Below are positions 8,304 through 16,312 of a stretch of DNA of 64,000 bases, piece after piece; the stretch's first letter is position 1, and each line of letters begins with the position of its first letter. The stretch covers positions 1,302,001-1,366,000 of the forward strand of contig NZ_FTNM01000001.1 of assembly GCF_900156415.1 (NCBI RefSeq). The letters run 5' to 3'. Both the position numbers and the translations under genes were made by a program. Under the pieces are notes generated by a model, which saw only the letters and a list, made by a program, of their open reading frames with translations, was not told where the DNA came from and did not search any database. The DNA comes from Pontibacter lucknowensis. Lineage in GTDB: Bacteria; Bacteroidota; Bacteroidia; Cytophagales; Hymenobacteraceae.

Positions 8304-9470
8304 GTGTATTTCACAAACCGCATAAGGTATAGCTTAGGGCTCGTGCTGCTGTTAATTGTGCTAACCTGGCCATTGCAGGCACAGGTACTGCCGTTGGAGC
8401 AGAAGAACACCCTGAACGGGAACTGGCAGGTATACGATGCCGGATCCAGTGACCTGGTGCCCTATGCCACCGCTCTGCATGGCGGCTACAGTGCCGTTCA
8501 CCAGTGGGTGACTATGGCCCCCTCAAAGCCGTTTGTGATAGAATTTACAGCCCAAAAGGACCTGTGCCTGTTTCTGAACAATCAGTTGATCTTCACGGCA
8601 GATTCCACTTCCAACTATACCTTCGACCTGGCCACGTGGAATAAACGGGTGAAGCCTGTAAATGGTCGCTATCTTTTGTCAGTGTGGCATCCGTCGCAGC
8701 ATCCCAATGTCGGGTCTTTTCGCAACCGGGTGCAGGCAGAGCGAAACGATAACGAAACAATGCAGGGGAGTTTCTCAGTGCGGCTGCGGGAGTATGTGAA
8801 TCAGAATGCCTTTATCATTTTCATGCTGCTGATCGGGTTGCTGTACGGTAGCCTTAAAACGACTTTCCCTTCCGATTTTCAGGCAGTATTTGGGGTGCAA
8901 TCCTTCTGGCGCACTAGGTCTCTGGATGAGGGAATCCTGACCAAGCCGCTTGGTACATGGTCAGGTGTGTTGTTTATTGTTGCTTTTTCGATGTCCATGG
9001 CGCTTCTGATAGCAGCTATTCATACCAATGTGCAGCATGTGCGGATCTTTAACCGTCTTTTTCCGGTGTCTGAGTCCGATATCACGACCAAGATCCTGTT
9101 CTATACCTTCCTGATTTTTGCCGTCATCCTGCTAAAGTACCTTTTCCTGAAAGTGATGGGTTATATTTTTGGGTTGGAGCAGATCGTGCAGGTTCAATTC
9201 AGTGAGTTTCTGCGTTCTCTGTTGTTTCTGGGCCTTTTTCTGCCAGTGGTGATGCTGCTATACCTTTCGCTTAACCAGGTGGCTCCCGACACAGTGCTCA
9301 CTGTTTCGAGCATGGCGGTACTCTTGTTGCTGGTAATCACGATTATTCGTGTGTTTGTGACAGTAAATAAGCAGACTTCTGTGATAAATTTGCATTTATT
9401 TTCTTACCTTTGCGCCACAGAAGTGATTCCGTTAGCCATTATGCTGAAGTTTATCGTGTTTAACTTTTAA
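8304..9470 (+). CDS. DUF4271 membrane protein
   Basis: A 388-residue protein with an exported N-terminal part (signal sequence LGLVLLLIVLTWPLQAQV) and a C-terminal DUF4271 module of about six membrane helices, starting near IIFMLLIGLLYGSLKTTFP. The conserved QAVFGVQSFWRTR segment after the first helix is typical of DUF4271. It starts with GTG, with no better ATG nearby. DUF4271 genes commonly sit just before uroporphyrinogen-III synthase in Bacteroidota, as here, which hints at an envelope or haem-related role; no function is established. Confidence 0.85.
   Translation: MYFTNRIRYSLGLVLLLIVLTWPLQAQVLPLEQKNTLNGNWQVYDAGSSDLVPYATALHGGYSAVHQWVTMAPSKPFVIEFTAQKDLCLFLNNQLIFTADSTSNYTFDLATWNKRVKPVNGRYLLSVWHPSQHPNVGSFRNRVQAERNDNETMQGSFSVRLREYVNQNAFIIFMLLIGLLYGSLKTTFPSDFQAVFGVQSFWRTRSLDEGILTKPLGTWSGVLFIVAFSMSMALLIAAIHTNVQHVRIFNRLFPVSESDITTKILFYTFLIFAVILLKYLFLKVMGYIFGLEQIVQVQFSEFLRSLLFLGLFLPVVMLLYLSLNQVAPDTVLTVSSMAVLLLLVITIIRVFVTVNKQTSVINLHLFSYLCATEVIPLAIMLKFIVFNF
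9405..9412 (+). promoter_or_regulatory. Possible -7 element for hemD inside the DUF4271 gene
   Basis: TACCTTTG lies about 120 bases before the hemD start and matches TAnnTTTG. The nearest TTTG is only 12 bases upstream, so the -33 element is not convincing. Confidence 0.35.
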
Positions 9471-9531
9471 AAACACAAAATCAACGGTTTCGGCGGGCGG
9501 CTTATATTATAAAAACAGACTTCCATACTCT

Positions 9532-10323
9532 ATGGCTGAAAGTAAAGAAAAGGCTTGGGCAAATCCTGAAAGACACAGTATTCCGATCAAGAGTATACTC
9601 GTAACGCAACCACAGCCAACCACTGACAACTCTCCCTATCTCTCGATAGCAGAAAAGTACGGCATTAAGGTTGATTTCAGGGCGTTTATTGAGGTAGAGC
9701 CTGTTTCCTACAAAGAATTCCGCAAGGATAAGGTGGACATTCTGTCGCACACGGCTGTTATTTTTACCAGCCGCAACGCAGTAGACCACTTTTTCAGAAT
9801 ATGCCAGGAGAGCAAGATAGAAATGCCTGCGGATATGAAGTATTTCTGTATTTCAGACCAGACGGCATACTACCTGCAGAAATACATCACCCTGCGTAAG
9901 CGTAAATTGTTTGTAGGTGAGAAAACAGCCAAAGATCTCTTTGAGGTGATCAAGAAGCACAAGAACGAGAAGTTCCTGTACCCTTGCTCTAACATCCGCA
10001 AAGACGACATCCCGGGATTCCTGAAGACAAATAAGATCAAGCACACGGAGGCGGTTATCTATAAGACAGTGGCAGCCGACCTGTCGGATCTGGACGATGT
10101 AACCTACGACTGCATCGCTTTCTTCAGTCCATCAGGCATCAGCTCGCTGTTTATCAACTTCCCTGACTTTAAGCAGAATAATACCCGCATAGCAGCTTTT
10201 GGTCCAACCACGGCCAAGGCAGTGCGCGATGCAGGGCTGGAGCTAGACATTGAGGCACCGATGCCAAACGCACCATCCATGACGGGAGCGATTGAGGTGT
10301 ACATCCAGAACCAAAAGAAATAA
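9532..10323 (+). CDS. hemD: Uroporphyrinogen-III synthase
   Basis: Cyclises hydroxymethylbilane to uroporphyrinogen III in tetrapyrrole synthesis. The 263-residue protein has the two-lobed HemD pattern: N-terminal KSILVTQPQP, a middle VIFTSRNAVDHFF, then YPCSNIRKDDIP, IAFFSPSGISSLF and the C-terminal IAAFGPTTAKAV, in the family order. The sequence is divergent, as HemD always is, but the SxxA/SPSG and GPTTAxA landmarks are clear. No other haem gene is in the window. It is followed by a long hairpin. Confidence 0.93.
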   Translation: MAESKEKAWANPERHSIPIKSILVTQPQPTTDNSPYLSIAEKYGIKVDFRAFIEVEPVSYKEFRKDKVDILSHTAVIFTSRNAVDHFFRICQESKIEMPADMKYFCISDQTAYYLQKYITLRKRKLFVGEKTAKDLFEVIKKHKNEKFLYPCSNIRKDDIPGFLKTNKIKHTEAVIYKTVAADLSDLDDVTYDCIAFFSPSGISSLFINFPDFKQNNTRIAAFGPTTAKAVRDAGLELDIEAPMPNAPSMTGAIEVYIQNQKK

Positions 10324-10349
10324 ATCAGGCTTTTAAACAGGCAGGATTA

Positions 10350-10411
10350 AAACAGTAAAACGCAAAGGCAAGTAGAATCAACCATCTGCTTGCTTTTGCG
10401 TTTTACTGTTT
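10350..10411 (+). terminator. Long hairpin terminator after hemD
   Basis: AAACAGTAAAACGCAAA (10350-10366) is a perfect 17-base inverted complement of 10395-10411, with further partial pairing inside (GGCAAG / CTTGC). The right arm also contains the -33 element of the next promoter. Confidence 0.88.
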
Positions 10412-10425
10412 AATATATATATTTG
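10395..10425 (+). promoter_or_regulatory. Promoter of the porP/sprF-like gene
   Basis: TTTG at 10395-10398, 19 bases, then TATATTTG at 10418-10425: an exact Bacteroidota promoter pattern about 55 bases before the start codon. It overlaps the right arm of the hemD terminator. Confidence 0.75.
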
Positions 10426-10479
10426 GTTCAACTCTGGCTCTTTAACGTCCAGTTAACGCATGCTTAGCTGCAACATTCT

Positions 10480-11439
10480 ATGAAAAAGATTATACCTGCC
10501 GTTTTGTTGCTGTTTTTCTGCCACCTCAACTCCTGGGCGCAGCAGCAGCCCCAGTTTACCCACTACGGATTCAACGGCATGTATATCAGCCCGGCTTACG
10601 CAGGTATAACCAACCGCCCAGAAATACAATCCATCTACCGCTACCAGTGGCTGAACTATGATGCCTCCTTTGACGATGGCGGTTCGCCACGCACATTGCT
10701 CCTGACGGCTCATACCCCGGTGCGGCTTTTGAAGGGCGGTGTAGGTATAACGCTTGTGCAGGACCAGATCGCTAACACCCGCATTCAGCAAGCCGCCATC
10801 TCCTACTCCTTTCACCTGAATGTGGGCGAAGGCAAGTTAGGGATCGGTGTTCAGGGCAATATAAATAATATAAGAAAGGGCAGCTACCGATTTATCGACG
10901 AAGGCGACCCAAACATCCCATTCAATAGCTCCGATTCCAAGTTTGACATGGGCGCGGGACTTTGGTATGAATCAGAGCGCTTCTATGCAGGCGGTGGTGT
11001 GACCAGTCTACTGCGCTCCAGCTACCAGTTTATGGACGTCGATAACACAGGAGGCGGCCGCGTAGTCGGCGAGAACCACATCTACCTGACAGGCGGCTAC
11101 CATTTGCCGCTTAGCAACCAGCTGGTACTTACTCCTACAGCCCTCTTAAAGCATGATACAGAGACATTTTCGTTTGATGCAGGCGCCCGCGTAACATTTG
11201 ATGAAAAATATTGGGGCGGATTGAATTTTCGGCATCAGGAAGCTGTTAGTGCGCTTGTGGGTATAGCGATGTTGCAGGACAACGCGCTGCGGGTAGGATA
11301 TGCATTAGATCTCACAACATTTAATAAAGTGGCCAAGGCCCCAACATCACATGAAGTGATGGTTTCCTACCGATTACCTGAGCCAGTTGTTCGGTTCAGA
11401 CCGCCAGTGCGAACCCCACGCTATAATTTCACTAAATAA
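10480..11439 (+). CDS. PorP/SprF family type IX secretion outer-membrane protein
   Basis: A 319-residue outer-membrane beta-barrel of the PorP/SprF family. Signal peptide: MKKIIPAVLLLFFCHLNSWA, cleaved before QQQPQFTHY. The family start is plain: QFTHYGFNGMYISPAYAGI, then YRYQWLNYD and TLLLTAHTPV. Characterised members (P. gingivalis PorP, F. johnsoniae SprF) are needed for secretion or for display of specific cargo such as SprB. It has its own promoter and lies just upstream of gldKLMN on the same strand, as is common in Bacteroidota. Paralogues elsewhere in the genome are likely, so I do not assign porP or sprF strictly. Confidence 0.92.
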   Translation: MKKIIPAVLLLFFCHLNSWAQQQPQFTHYGFNGMYISPAYAGITNRPEIQSIYRYQWLNYDASFDDGGSPRTLLLTAHTPVRLLKGGVGITLVQDQIANTRIQQAAISYSFHLNVGEGKLGIGVQGNINNIRKGSYRFIDEGDPNIPFNSSDSKFDMGAGLWYESERFYAGGGVTSLLRSSYQFMDVDNTGGGRVVGENHIYLTGGYHLPLSNQLVLTPTALLKHDTETFSFDAGARVTFDEKYWGGLNFRHQEAVSALVGIAMLQDNALRVGYALDLTTFNKVAKAPTSHEVMVSYRLPEPVVRFRPPVRTPRYNFTK

Positions 11440-11573
11440 ATTTTCATGATATTGTATTTATCACTGAAAAGCTGTATTCTTGAAAAAATACAGTTAAAAT
11501 AATTCTTCTATGGTATAATAATCTTGATATTGTACCGTTTGAAAATTATTAATAAGTGAGAATTTTAATTGTT
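11440..11573. other. AT-rich leader region before gldK
   Basis: A very AT-rich stretch of about 130 bases between the porP/sprF-like gene and the gldK promoter. No hairpin with a T-run was found, so read-through from the upstream gene cannot be excluded. Confidence 0.5.
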
Positions 11574-11604
11574 TTTGTTTTATTTCTAATTCTCAATATA
11601 TTTG
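11574..11604 (+). promoter_or_regulatory. Promoter of the gldKLMN operon
   Basis: TTTG at 11574-11577, a 19-base spacer and TATATTTG at 11597-11604 form a full Bacteroidota promoter. Transcription would start near 11611, giving a leader of about 54 bases. Confidence 0.78.
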
Positions 11605-11664
11605 CTACACCAGAAATAGTGTGCATAAATCATTGCTAAAAAATTTACTTTTTCCAAAGTCATC

Positions 11665-12684
11665 ATGAACAAACTATTAAAGCTGTCTTCCTTCGCTTTG
11701 GCGGTGGTACTGCTTGCGAGTTGTGGGTTAAGAAGAGGACCGCAAGGCGACCTAGTAGGCGCAGAGGATCGACCAGACTACAATCCACAAGCTGTACCTT
11801 ACGGCATGGTCGCCTGCCCGGGCGGAACTTTCCATATGGGCCAGGCTGATCAGGACATAGCGGCCACTATGGCGAACCTGAACAAGCAGGTAACAATAGG
11901 CGGCTTCTATATGGACGAAACCGAGATTACGAATAACGAATACCGTCAGTTCATTGAAGTAATGGTCAATGACTCAATCGATATTCTGGGCGAAGACTTT
12001 GTGATGACAAGCCTGTATCCGGACACAACTGTTTGGGTGCGTGACTTCACTTACCATATGGGTGACCCCTTGATGGAATACTATTTTTCTCATCCAGCGT
12101 TTGACGAGTATCCGGTGGTGGGTGTGAACTGGTTTGCTGCCAAGTACTTCTCTGACTGGAGAACGAAGCATAAGAACCAGGCCAACGCTGACAACGGAAT
12201 GGCCCCAATGCCTAAATTCCGTCTGCCATCTGAGGCTGAGTGGGAATACGCTGCCAGAGGCGGCCGTGATATGGCGACATACCCTTGGGGTGGTCCATAC
12301 CTGCGCAATGCCAAAGGCTGTTTGCTAGCTAACTTTAAGCCGGGTCGTGGTGATTACTACAGCGATGGCTTTACCTATACAGCTCCTGTAGCCCAGTTCT
12401 TCCCGAACGACTTTGGTCTGTATGACATGGCTGGTAACGTAGCGGAGTGGTGCGAAGATGCCTACGCTGATGCTACAGTTCCGATTACCTGGGACTTGAA
12501 CCCGGTTTACTATGATGATAACGAGCCTCGCAAAGTAGTAAGAGGCGGCTCTTGGAAAGATATTGCATACTTCCTTGAAACTGGCACCCGTAACTTCGAA
12601 TATCAGGACTCAGCCAGATCGTATATCGGTTTCCGTAACGCGATGATCTACCTGGGACGTTCTTCAGGAAGAGAGTTCAGATAG
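11665..12684 (+). CDS. gldK: Type IX secretion / gliding lipoprotein GldK
   Basis: Outer-membrane lipoprotein that forms the periplasmic ring of the type IX secretion system together with GldN (PorK/PorN in Porphyromonas). Lipobox: AVVLLASC, Cys 20. The remainder is a sulfatase-modifying-factor-like (FGE/SUMF1) domain: YGMVACPGGTFHMGQ, MDETEITNNEYRQF, FRLPSEAEWEYAARGG and VRGGSWKD, ending with FRNAMIYLGR. In GldK this fold is structural rather than catalytic. At 339 residues it is shorter than Flavobacterium GldK. It is the first gene of gldK-gldL-gldM-gldN in the canonical order. Confidence 0.96.
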   Translation: MNKLLKLSSFALAVVLLASCGLRRGPQGDLVGAEDRPDYNPQAVPYGMVACPGGTFHMGQADQDIAATMANLNKQVTIGGFYMDETEITNNEYRQFIEVMVNDSIDILGEDFVMTSLYPDTTVWVRDFTYHMGDPLMEYYFSHPAFDEYPVVGVNWFAAKYFSDWRTKHKNQANADNGMAPMPKFRLPSEAEWEYAARGGRDMATYPWGGPYLRNAKGCLLANFKPGRGDYYSDGFTYTAPVAQFFPNDFGLYDMAGNVAEWCEDAYADATVPITWDLNPVYYDDNEPRKVVRGGSWKDIAYFLETGTRNFEYQDSARSYIGFRNAMIYLGRSSGREFR

Positions 12685-12761
12685 TCAATAGAAGTGTTCT
12701 TTACAGTTAAAAACTAAACAATTTAATACCCAATCGTTCACATTTAATTTTTGAAAACAAA

Positions 12762-13562
12762 ATGAGCAAAGCTAGAGGTCGCAGTTTCTTGTACGACGTG
12801 TTGATGCCCAAAGTGTATGGTCTTGGTGCCGCAGTCGTAATTATCGGAGCATTGTTTAAAATTCAGCACTGGCCAGGTGCCGACATCATGCTGATTGTTG
12901 GTCTTGGTACAGAGGCCGTAATCTTTGCCCTGAGTGCATTCCAACCACAGCCACACGATCCAGACTGGGCAAGAGTATACCCACAGCTGGCTGATGACTA
13001 TGCAGGTGAGGCGCTTATCCCAACCACAGCTTCAAACAACGGTCCTTCTGCAACGAAGGAACTTGACAAAATGATGCGTGATGCAGACATTACGCCTGCT
13101 ACAATCAATTCACTGGGTCTTGGTCTGAACAGACTGAGCGAAACAGCCGCTCAAATGGCTGACCTGAGCCAGGCTACTGCTGCTACAAACGAGTACGGTG
13201 TACGCGTTAAAGCTGCCGGTGACCAGCTGGGCCGCATTACAGAAGCTTATGCTACAACAGCAGATGCACTGTCTAAAATGGCTGTTGCTACTAACGATGC
13301 GCAGGAGTATCATACGCAAGTACAGAGCATGACAAGAAACTTAGGTGCTTTAAATGCTGTTTACGAAATGGAGCTTCAGGATGCCAACAACCACCTGAAA
13401 GCAATGAACAAGTTCTACGGAAACCTGAGCATGGCCATGGAGAACCTGACCGATGCAAGCAAGGACACAGAGCAGTTCAAGCAAGAAGTTTCTAAACTGA
13501 CGCATAACCTACACTCACTGAACACAGTGTATGGTAACATGCTGACAGCTATGAAAGGCTAA
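12762..13562 (+). CDS. gldL: Gliding motor / T9SS inner-membrane protein GldL
   Basis: Inner-membrane stator-like component that forms a proton-driven motor with GldM. Two membrane helices lie at about 17-36 and 41-60 with the family motif KIQHWPGAD between them. The buried Glu of helix 2 (GLGTEAVIF, Glu 51) corresponds to the functionally essential Glu 49 of F. johnsoniae GldL. The rest is a long cytoplasmic alpha-helical region with recurring YxxxL and LxxLNxxYE segments. It begins 77 bases after gldK, which is a normal gap for this operon. Confidence 0.97.
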   Translation: MSKARGRSFLYDVLMPKVYGLGAAVVIIGALFKIQHWPGADIMLIVGLGTEAVIFALSAFQPQPHDPDWARVYPQLADDYAGEALIPTTASNNGPSATKELDKMMRDADITPATINSLGLGLNRLSETAAQMADLSQATAATNEYGVRVKAAGDQLGRITEAYATTADALSKMAVATNDAQEYHTQVQSMTRNLGALNAVYEMELQDANNHLKAMNKFYGNLSMAMENLTDASKDTEQFKQEVSKLTHNLHSLNTVYGNMLTAMKG

Positions 13563-13613
13563 TTGCGCAACATTTCCTAAATCAACAAGAAAACAACAGT
13601 AACTAAGTAGAAA

Positions 13614-15212
13614 ATGGCTGGAGGAAAAGAGACACCACGGCAGAAGATGATCGGTATGATGTACCTGGTACTGACCGCACTTCTCGCCCTGCAAGTGAAC
13701 TCTGCTATCCTGTTAAAGTTTCAGTTTATTGATGAGAGTCTTATGGACGTCAACAATAAAACGCAGACTGACAATAGCGGAGTTGTAACGAATATTAAAT
13801 CCAAGGTCAGCGAAGGTGGTAACCGAGACAAAGACAGAACTGTACTCGAGAGCGCCAATGCTGTTAGAAAAGAAACAGGTGAACTGGTAGAGTATATCCG
13901 TGGCCTTCGCGCGACTCTGATCGAAAGAACAGGTGGTGAGAATGAGGAGAAAACCGGATATTCAAACCCTAGTGCAGAAGATCAGGTTGCTATGACTATG
14001 ATTGGGCCTGCTAGTGCTAAGAACGGTGCCGCTTACGAGCTGGAGCAGCGTTTGAACAACTACGCAAAGTTCATGAAGCAGTATAACCCAAGCATGCCGG
14101 ACATCCTGGCACGTGATGGTAAGACTGACCCAATGGCTGCCAAAGATCGTAGCCAGCGCAACAAAGATTTTGCACAGCTGAACTTCGAAGCTACTCCACT
14201 GGTAGCTGCCCTAGCAACACTTTCTCAGAAAGAAGCAGAGATTCTGAAGTACGAGGCTGATGCCCTGCAGAACCTTGCTCAAAGAGTAGGTGCTGACATC
14301 ATCAAGTTTGAGAAGATCTTCGCGATGGCTCGTGCTGAGTCTAAAACAGTAGCCGCTGGTACTAAGTATAAGGCTGACATGTTTATTGCCGCTTCTTCTG
14401 ATGCGATCACACCAAAGATGACGTTCCAGGGTAAGCCAATCAACGTAGTAGACGGTAAAGGTCAGATTGAATTCACGGCTGCTGCCTCAAACTACGACGC
14501 TGATGGTAACTCAAAGCAGACTTGGAAAGGTCAGGTGATCATCGACAAAAATGGTGAGCAGGAAGTACTTGACGTAACAGAAGAGTACATCGTAGCAAAG
14601 CCAGTAATTCAGGTACAATCTGCAGCAGTACAGGCCCTATACCTGGGTTGTGCTAACGAACTGAACGTACAGGTACCAGCTCTTGGTGCGGTTTACGATC
14701 CTAGCTTCTCTGCTTCAGGTGGTTCTGCCATCAAAGGTGCTAAGAAAGGCCAGGTAACCGTAATCCCTACTACTACTGAAGTGAAGCTTAACGTGAGCAG
14801 CGGTGGTAACGCCATTGGTACAGAAACTTTCAAAGTTCGTCCAGTGCCAAGACCATCTCTACAAACTGTAGTGAACGGAAGACCAGTAGACCAGAAGAGA
14901 GGTTTGCCAGCACAAGGCATCAGAGCTGTAGAGATACAGGCGATCGCTGACGAAGGTTTCAAGCAATTTTTGCCACAGGAAGCACGTTATAGGGTAACGA
15001 AGTGGAGAGCATTCCTGGTAAGAGGTTCTAACCCAGTTGATCAGGCTGAGTTTTCTAGCCCAACAGGTGACCTGAGCCGTTTTGCCTCTAAAGCTGCCAA
15101 AGGCGACCGTGTTACGATCGAAGTAATGGAAGTGAAGCGTCTGAACTACCAGGGCAATCCGGTAGACGCGAAACCAACAGGCGACGGTATCTTCACTATC
15201 CCACTTAACTAA
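13614..15212 (+). CDS. gldM: Gliding motor / T9SS protein GldM
   Basis: Single-pass inner-membrane protein whose large periplasmic part spans to the GldK/GldN ring and transmits motor torque. The 532-residue protein opens with MAGGKETPRQKMIGMMYLVL. Arg 9 matches the conserved Arg that pairs with the GldL glutamate. One helix at about 12-32 precedes a helical domain and then the stacked beta domains (KADMFIAASSDAITPKMTF; the C-terminal part with VDQKRGLPAQGIRAVE). Length and order match the family. Confidence 0.97.
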   Translation: MAGGKETPRQKMIGMMYLVLTALLALQVNSAILLKFQFIDESLMDVNNKTQTDNSGVVTNIKSKVSEGGNRDKDRTVLESANAVRKETGELVEYIRGLRATLIERTGGENEEKTGYSNPSAEDQVAMTMIGPASAKNGAAYELEQRLNNYAKFMKQYNPSMPDILARDGKTDPMAAKDRSQRNKDFAQLNFEATPLVAALATLSQKEAEILKYEADALQNLAQRVGADIIKFEKIFAMARAESKTVAAGTKYKADMFIAASSDAITPKMTFQGKPINVVDGKGQIEFTAAASNYDADGNSKQTWKGQVIIDKNGEQEVLDVTEEYIVAKPVIQVQSAAVQALYLGCANELNVQVPALGAVYDPSFSASGGSAIKGAKKGQVTVIPTTTEVKLNVSSGGNAIGTETFKVRPVPRPSLQTVVNGRPVDQKRGLPAQGIRAVEIQAIADEGFKQFLPQEARYRVTKWRAFLVRGSNPVDQAEFSSPTGDLSRFASKAAKGDRVTIEVMEVKRLNYQGNPVDAKPTGDGIFTIPLN

Positions 15213-15237
15213 TTAAGATTAGAAGCTTACAAGGAGT

Positions 15238-16095
15238 ATGAAACTTATCAAAGTAATAGGTGTAGCAGCTGGTATGATGCTCTCTTACGGAGCAGTAGCA
15301 CAGCAAGTGTCTACCACGCAGTCCAGTAATCCATCAGCAAGACCTATTCCGGAGTCTGATGTGTTGTTCAAGAAAACGGTTTGGCGTAAGATCGACTTGC
15401 GCGAAAAGCAAAACAGACCTTTGTTTTCTGAAAACAGAGAGATCACCAAAGTTTTGATCGATGCTGTAAAAAGCGGCGAGTTGGTGGCCTATAAGACAGA
15501 CTCTGTAAATGTACCGCTAACCAGAGAGGAATTCCTGGCTAACATGACTGCCAAAGATATGGGCGGTGGATTAACTGAGGAAGAAATCGCAGCTGGTTTC
15601 GGTCAGGAAGAGGAAGATGATGATGCTTGGGGCGCTGCCCTGGGTACAACTGCTACTCAAGAGACTGGTCCTGTAAGCAACGAGTACTTTGCAAAGCAGC
15701 TATACCTGTTGGAGCTGAAAGAGAACGTAGTGTTCGACAAGAAACGCTCTCGTATGTACCACGATATTCAGACAATTAGCATTAAAGTGCCATCTACACT
15801 TAACCCACTTGGTTTCGAGCAGACAGTAGGCAGCTTTAAAATGAGTGATCTGGTAAAGGTGTTCAGAAACAATCCTGAAACTGCTATCTGGTACAACGCT
15901 CAGAACGATGCACAGCACAAGAACCTGGCTGATGCATTTGATCTGTGGCTGTTCAGCTCTTATATCACCAAAATATCTAACCCGAACGACAGAGCTCTGG
16001 GCGATATCTACGGTGGTGGTAAGAAAGGACTGTTAGCTGCTCAGGAAGCGCTTGAAGCGTTGATCGAGTACGAATACAGCCTCTGGAGCTACTAA
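15238..16095 (+). CDS. gldN: Gliding motility / T9SS protein GldN
   Basis: Periplasmic partner of GldK in the type IX secretion ring (PorN in Porphyromonas), 285 residues. Signal peptide: MKLIKVIGVAAGMMLSYGAVA, cleaved before QQVS. The family core is visible in DVLFKKTVWRKIDLREKQN, PLFSENREITKVLIDAV, KQLYLLELKENVVFDKKRS and the ending EALIEYEYSLWSY. It is the last gene of the operon, closed by a strong terminator. An acidic insert (GFGQEEEDDDAWG) lies near residue 120. Confidence 0.96.
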   Translation: MKLIKVIGVAAGMMLSYGAVAQQVSTTQSSNPSARPIPESDVLFKKTVWRKIDLREKQNRPLFSENREITKVLIDAVKSGELVAYKTDSVNVPLTREEFLANMTAKDMGGGLTEEEIAAGFGQEEEDDDAWGAALGTTATQETGPVSNEYFAKQLYLLELKENVVFDKKRSRMYHDIQTISIKVPSTLNPLGFEQTVGSFKMSDLVKVFRNNPETAIWYNAQNDAQHKNLADAFDLWLFSSYITKISNPNDRALGDIYGGGKKGLLAAQEALEALIEYEYSLWSY

Positions 16096-16110
16096 TTGTA
16101 AGACAATCAT

Positions 16111-16151
16111 AAAAAAGGGGGAGATCTTTTCAGATCTCCCCCTTTTTTTGT
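16111..16151 (+). terminator. Terminator of the gldKLMN operon
   Basis: AAAAAAGGGGGAGATCT pairs perfectly with AGATCTCCCCCTTTTTT around a TTTC loop, and ends in a T-run. It starts 16 bases after the gldN stop codon. Confidence 0.95.
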
Positions 16152-16312
16152 TTATAAAAAACCTATTGGAGGTTGGAAAGGCAGAATATAGCTGGCTGCG
16201 TTCGTATTAATAGTATAGATTATTTTATGGGAGCAGTAGGCACTTCCAGTAAAAACCATACAGTATGGAATAACTGCAAGATCAATGGAAGATTAAAAAT
16301 TGGAAAAACTAA

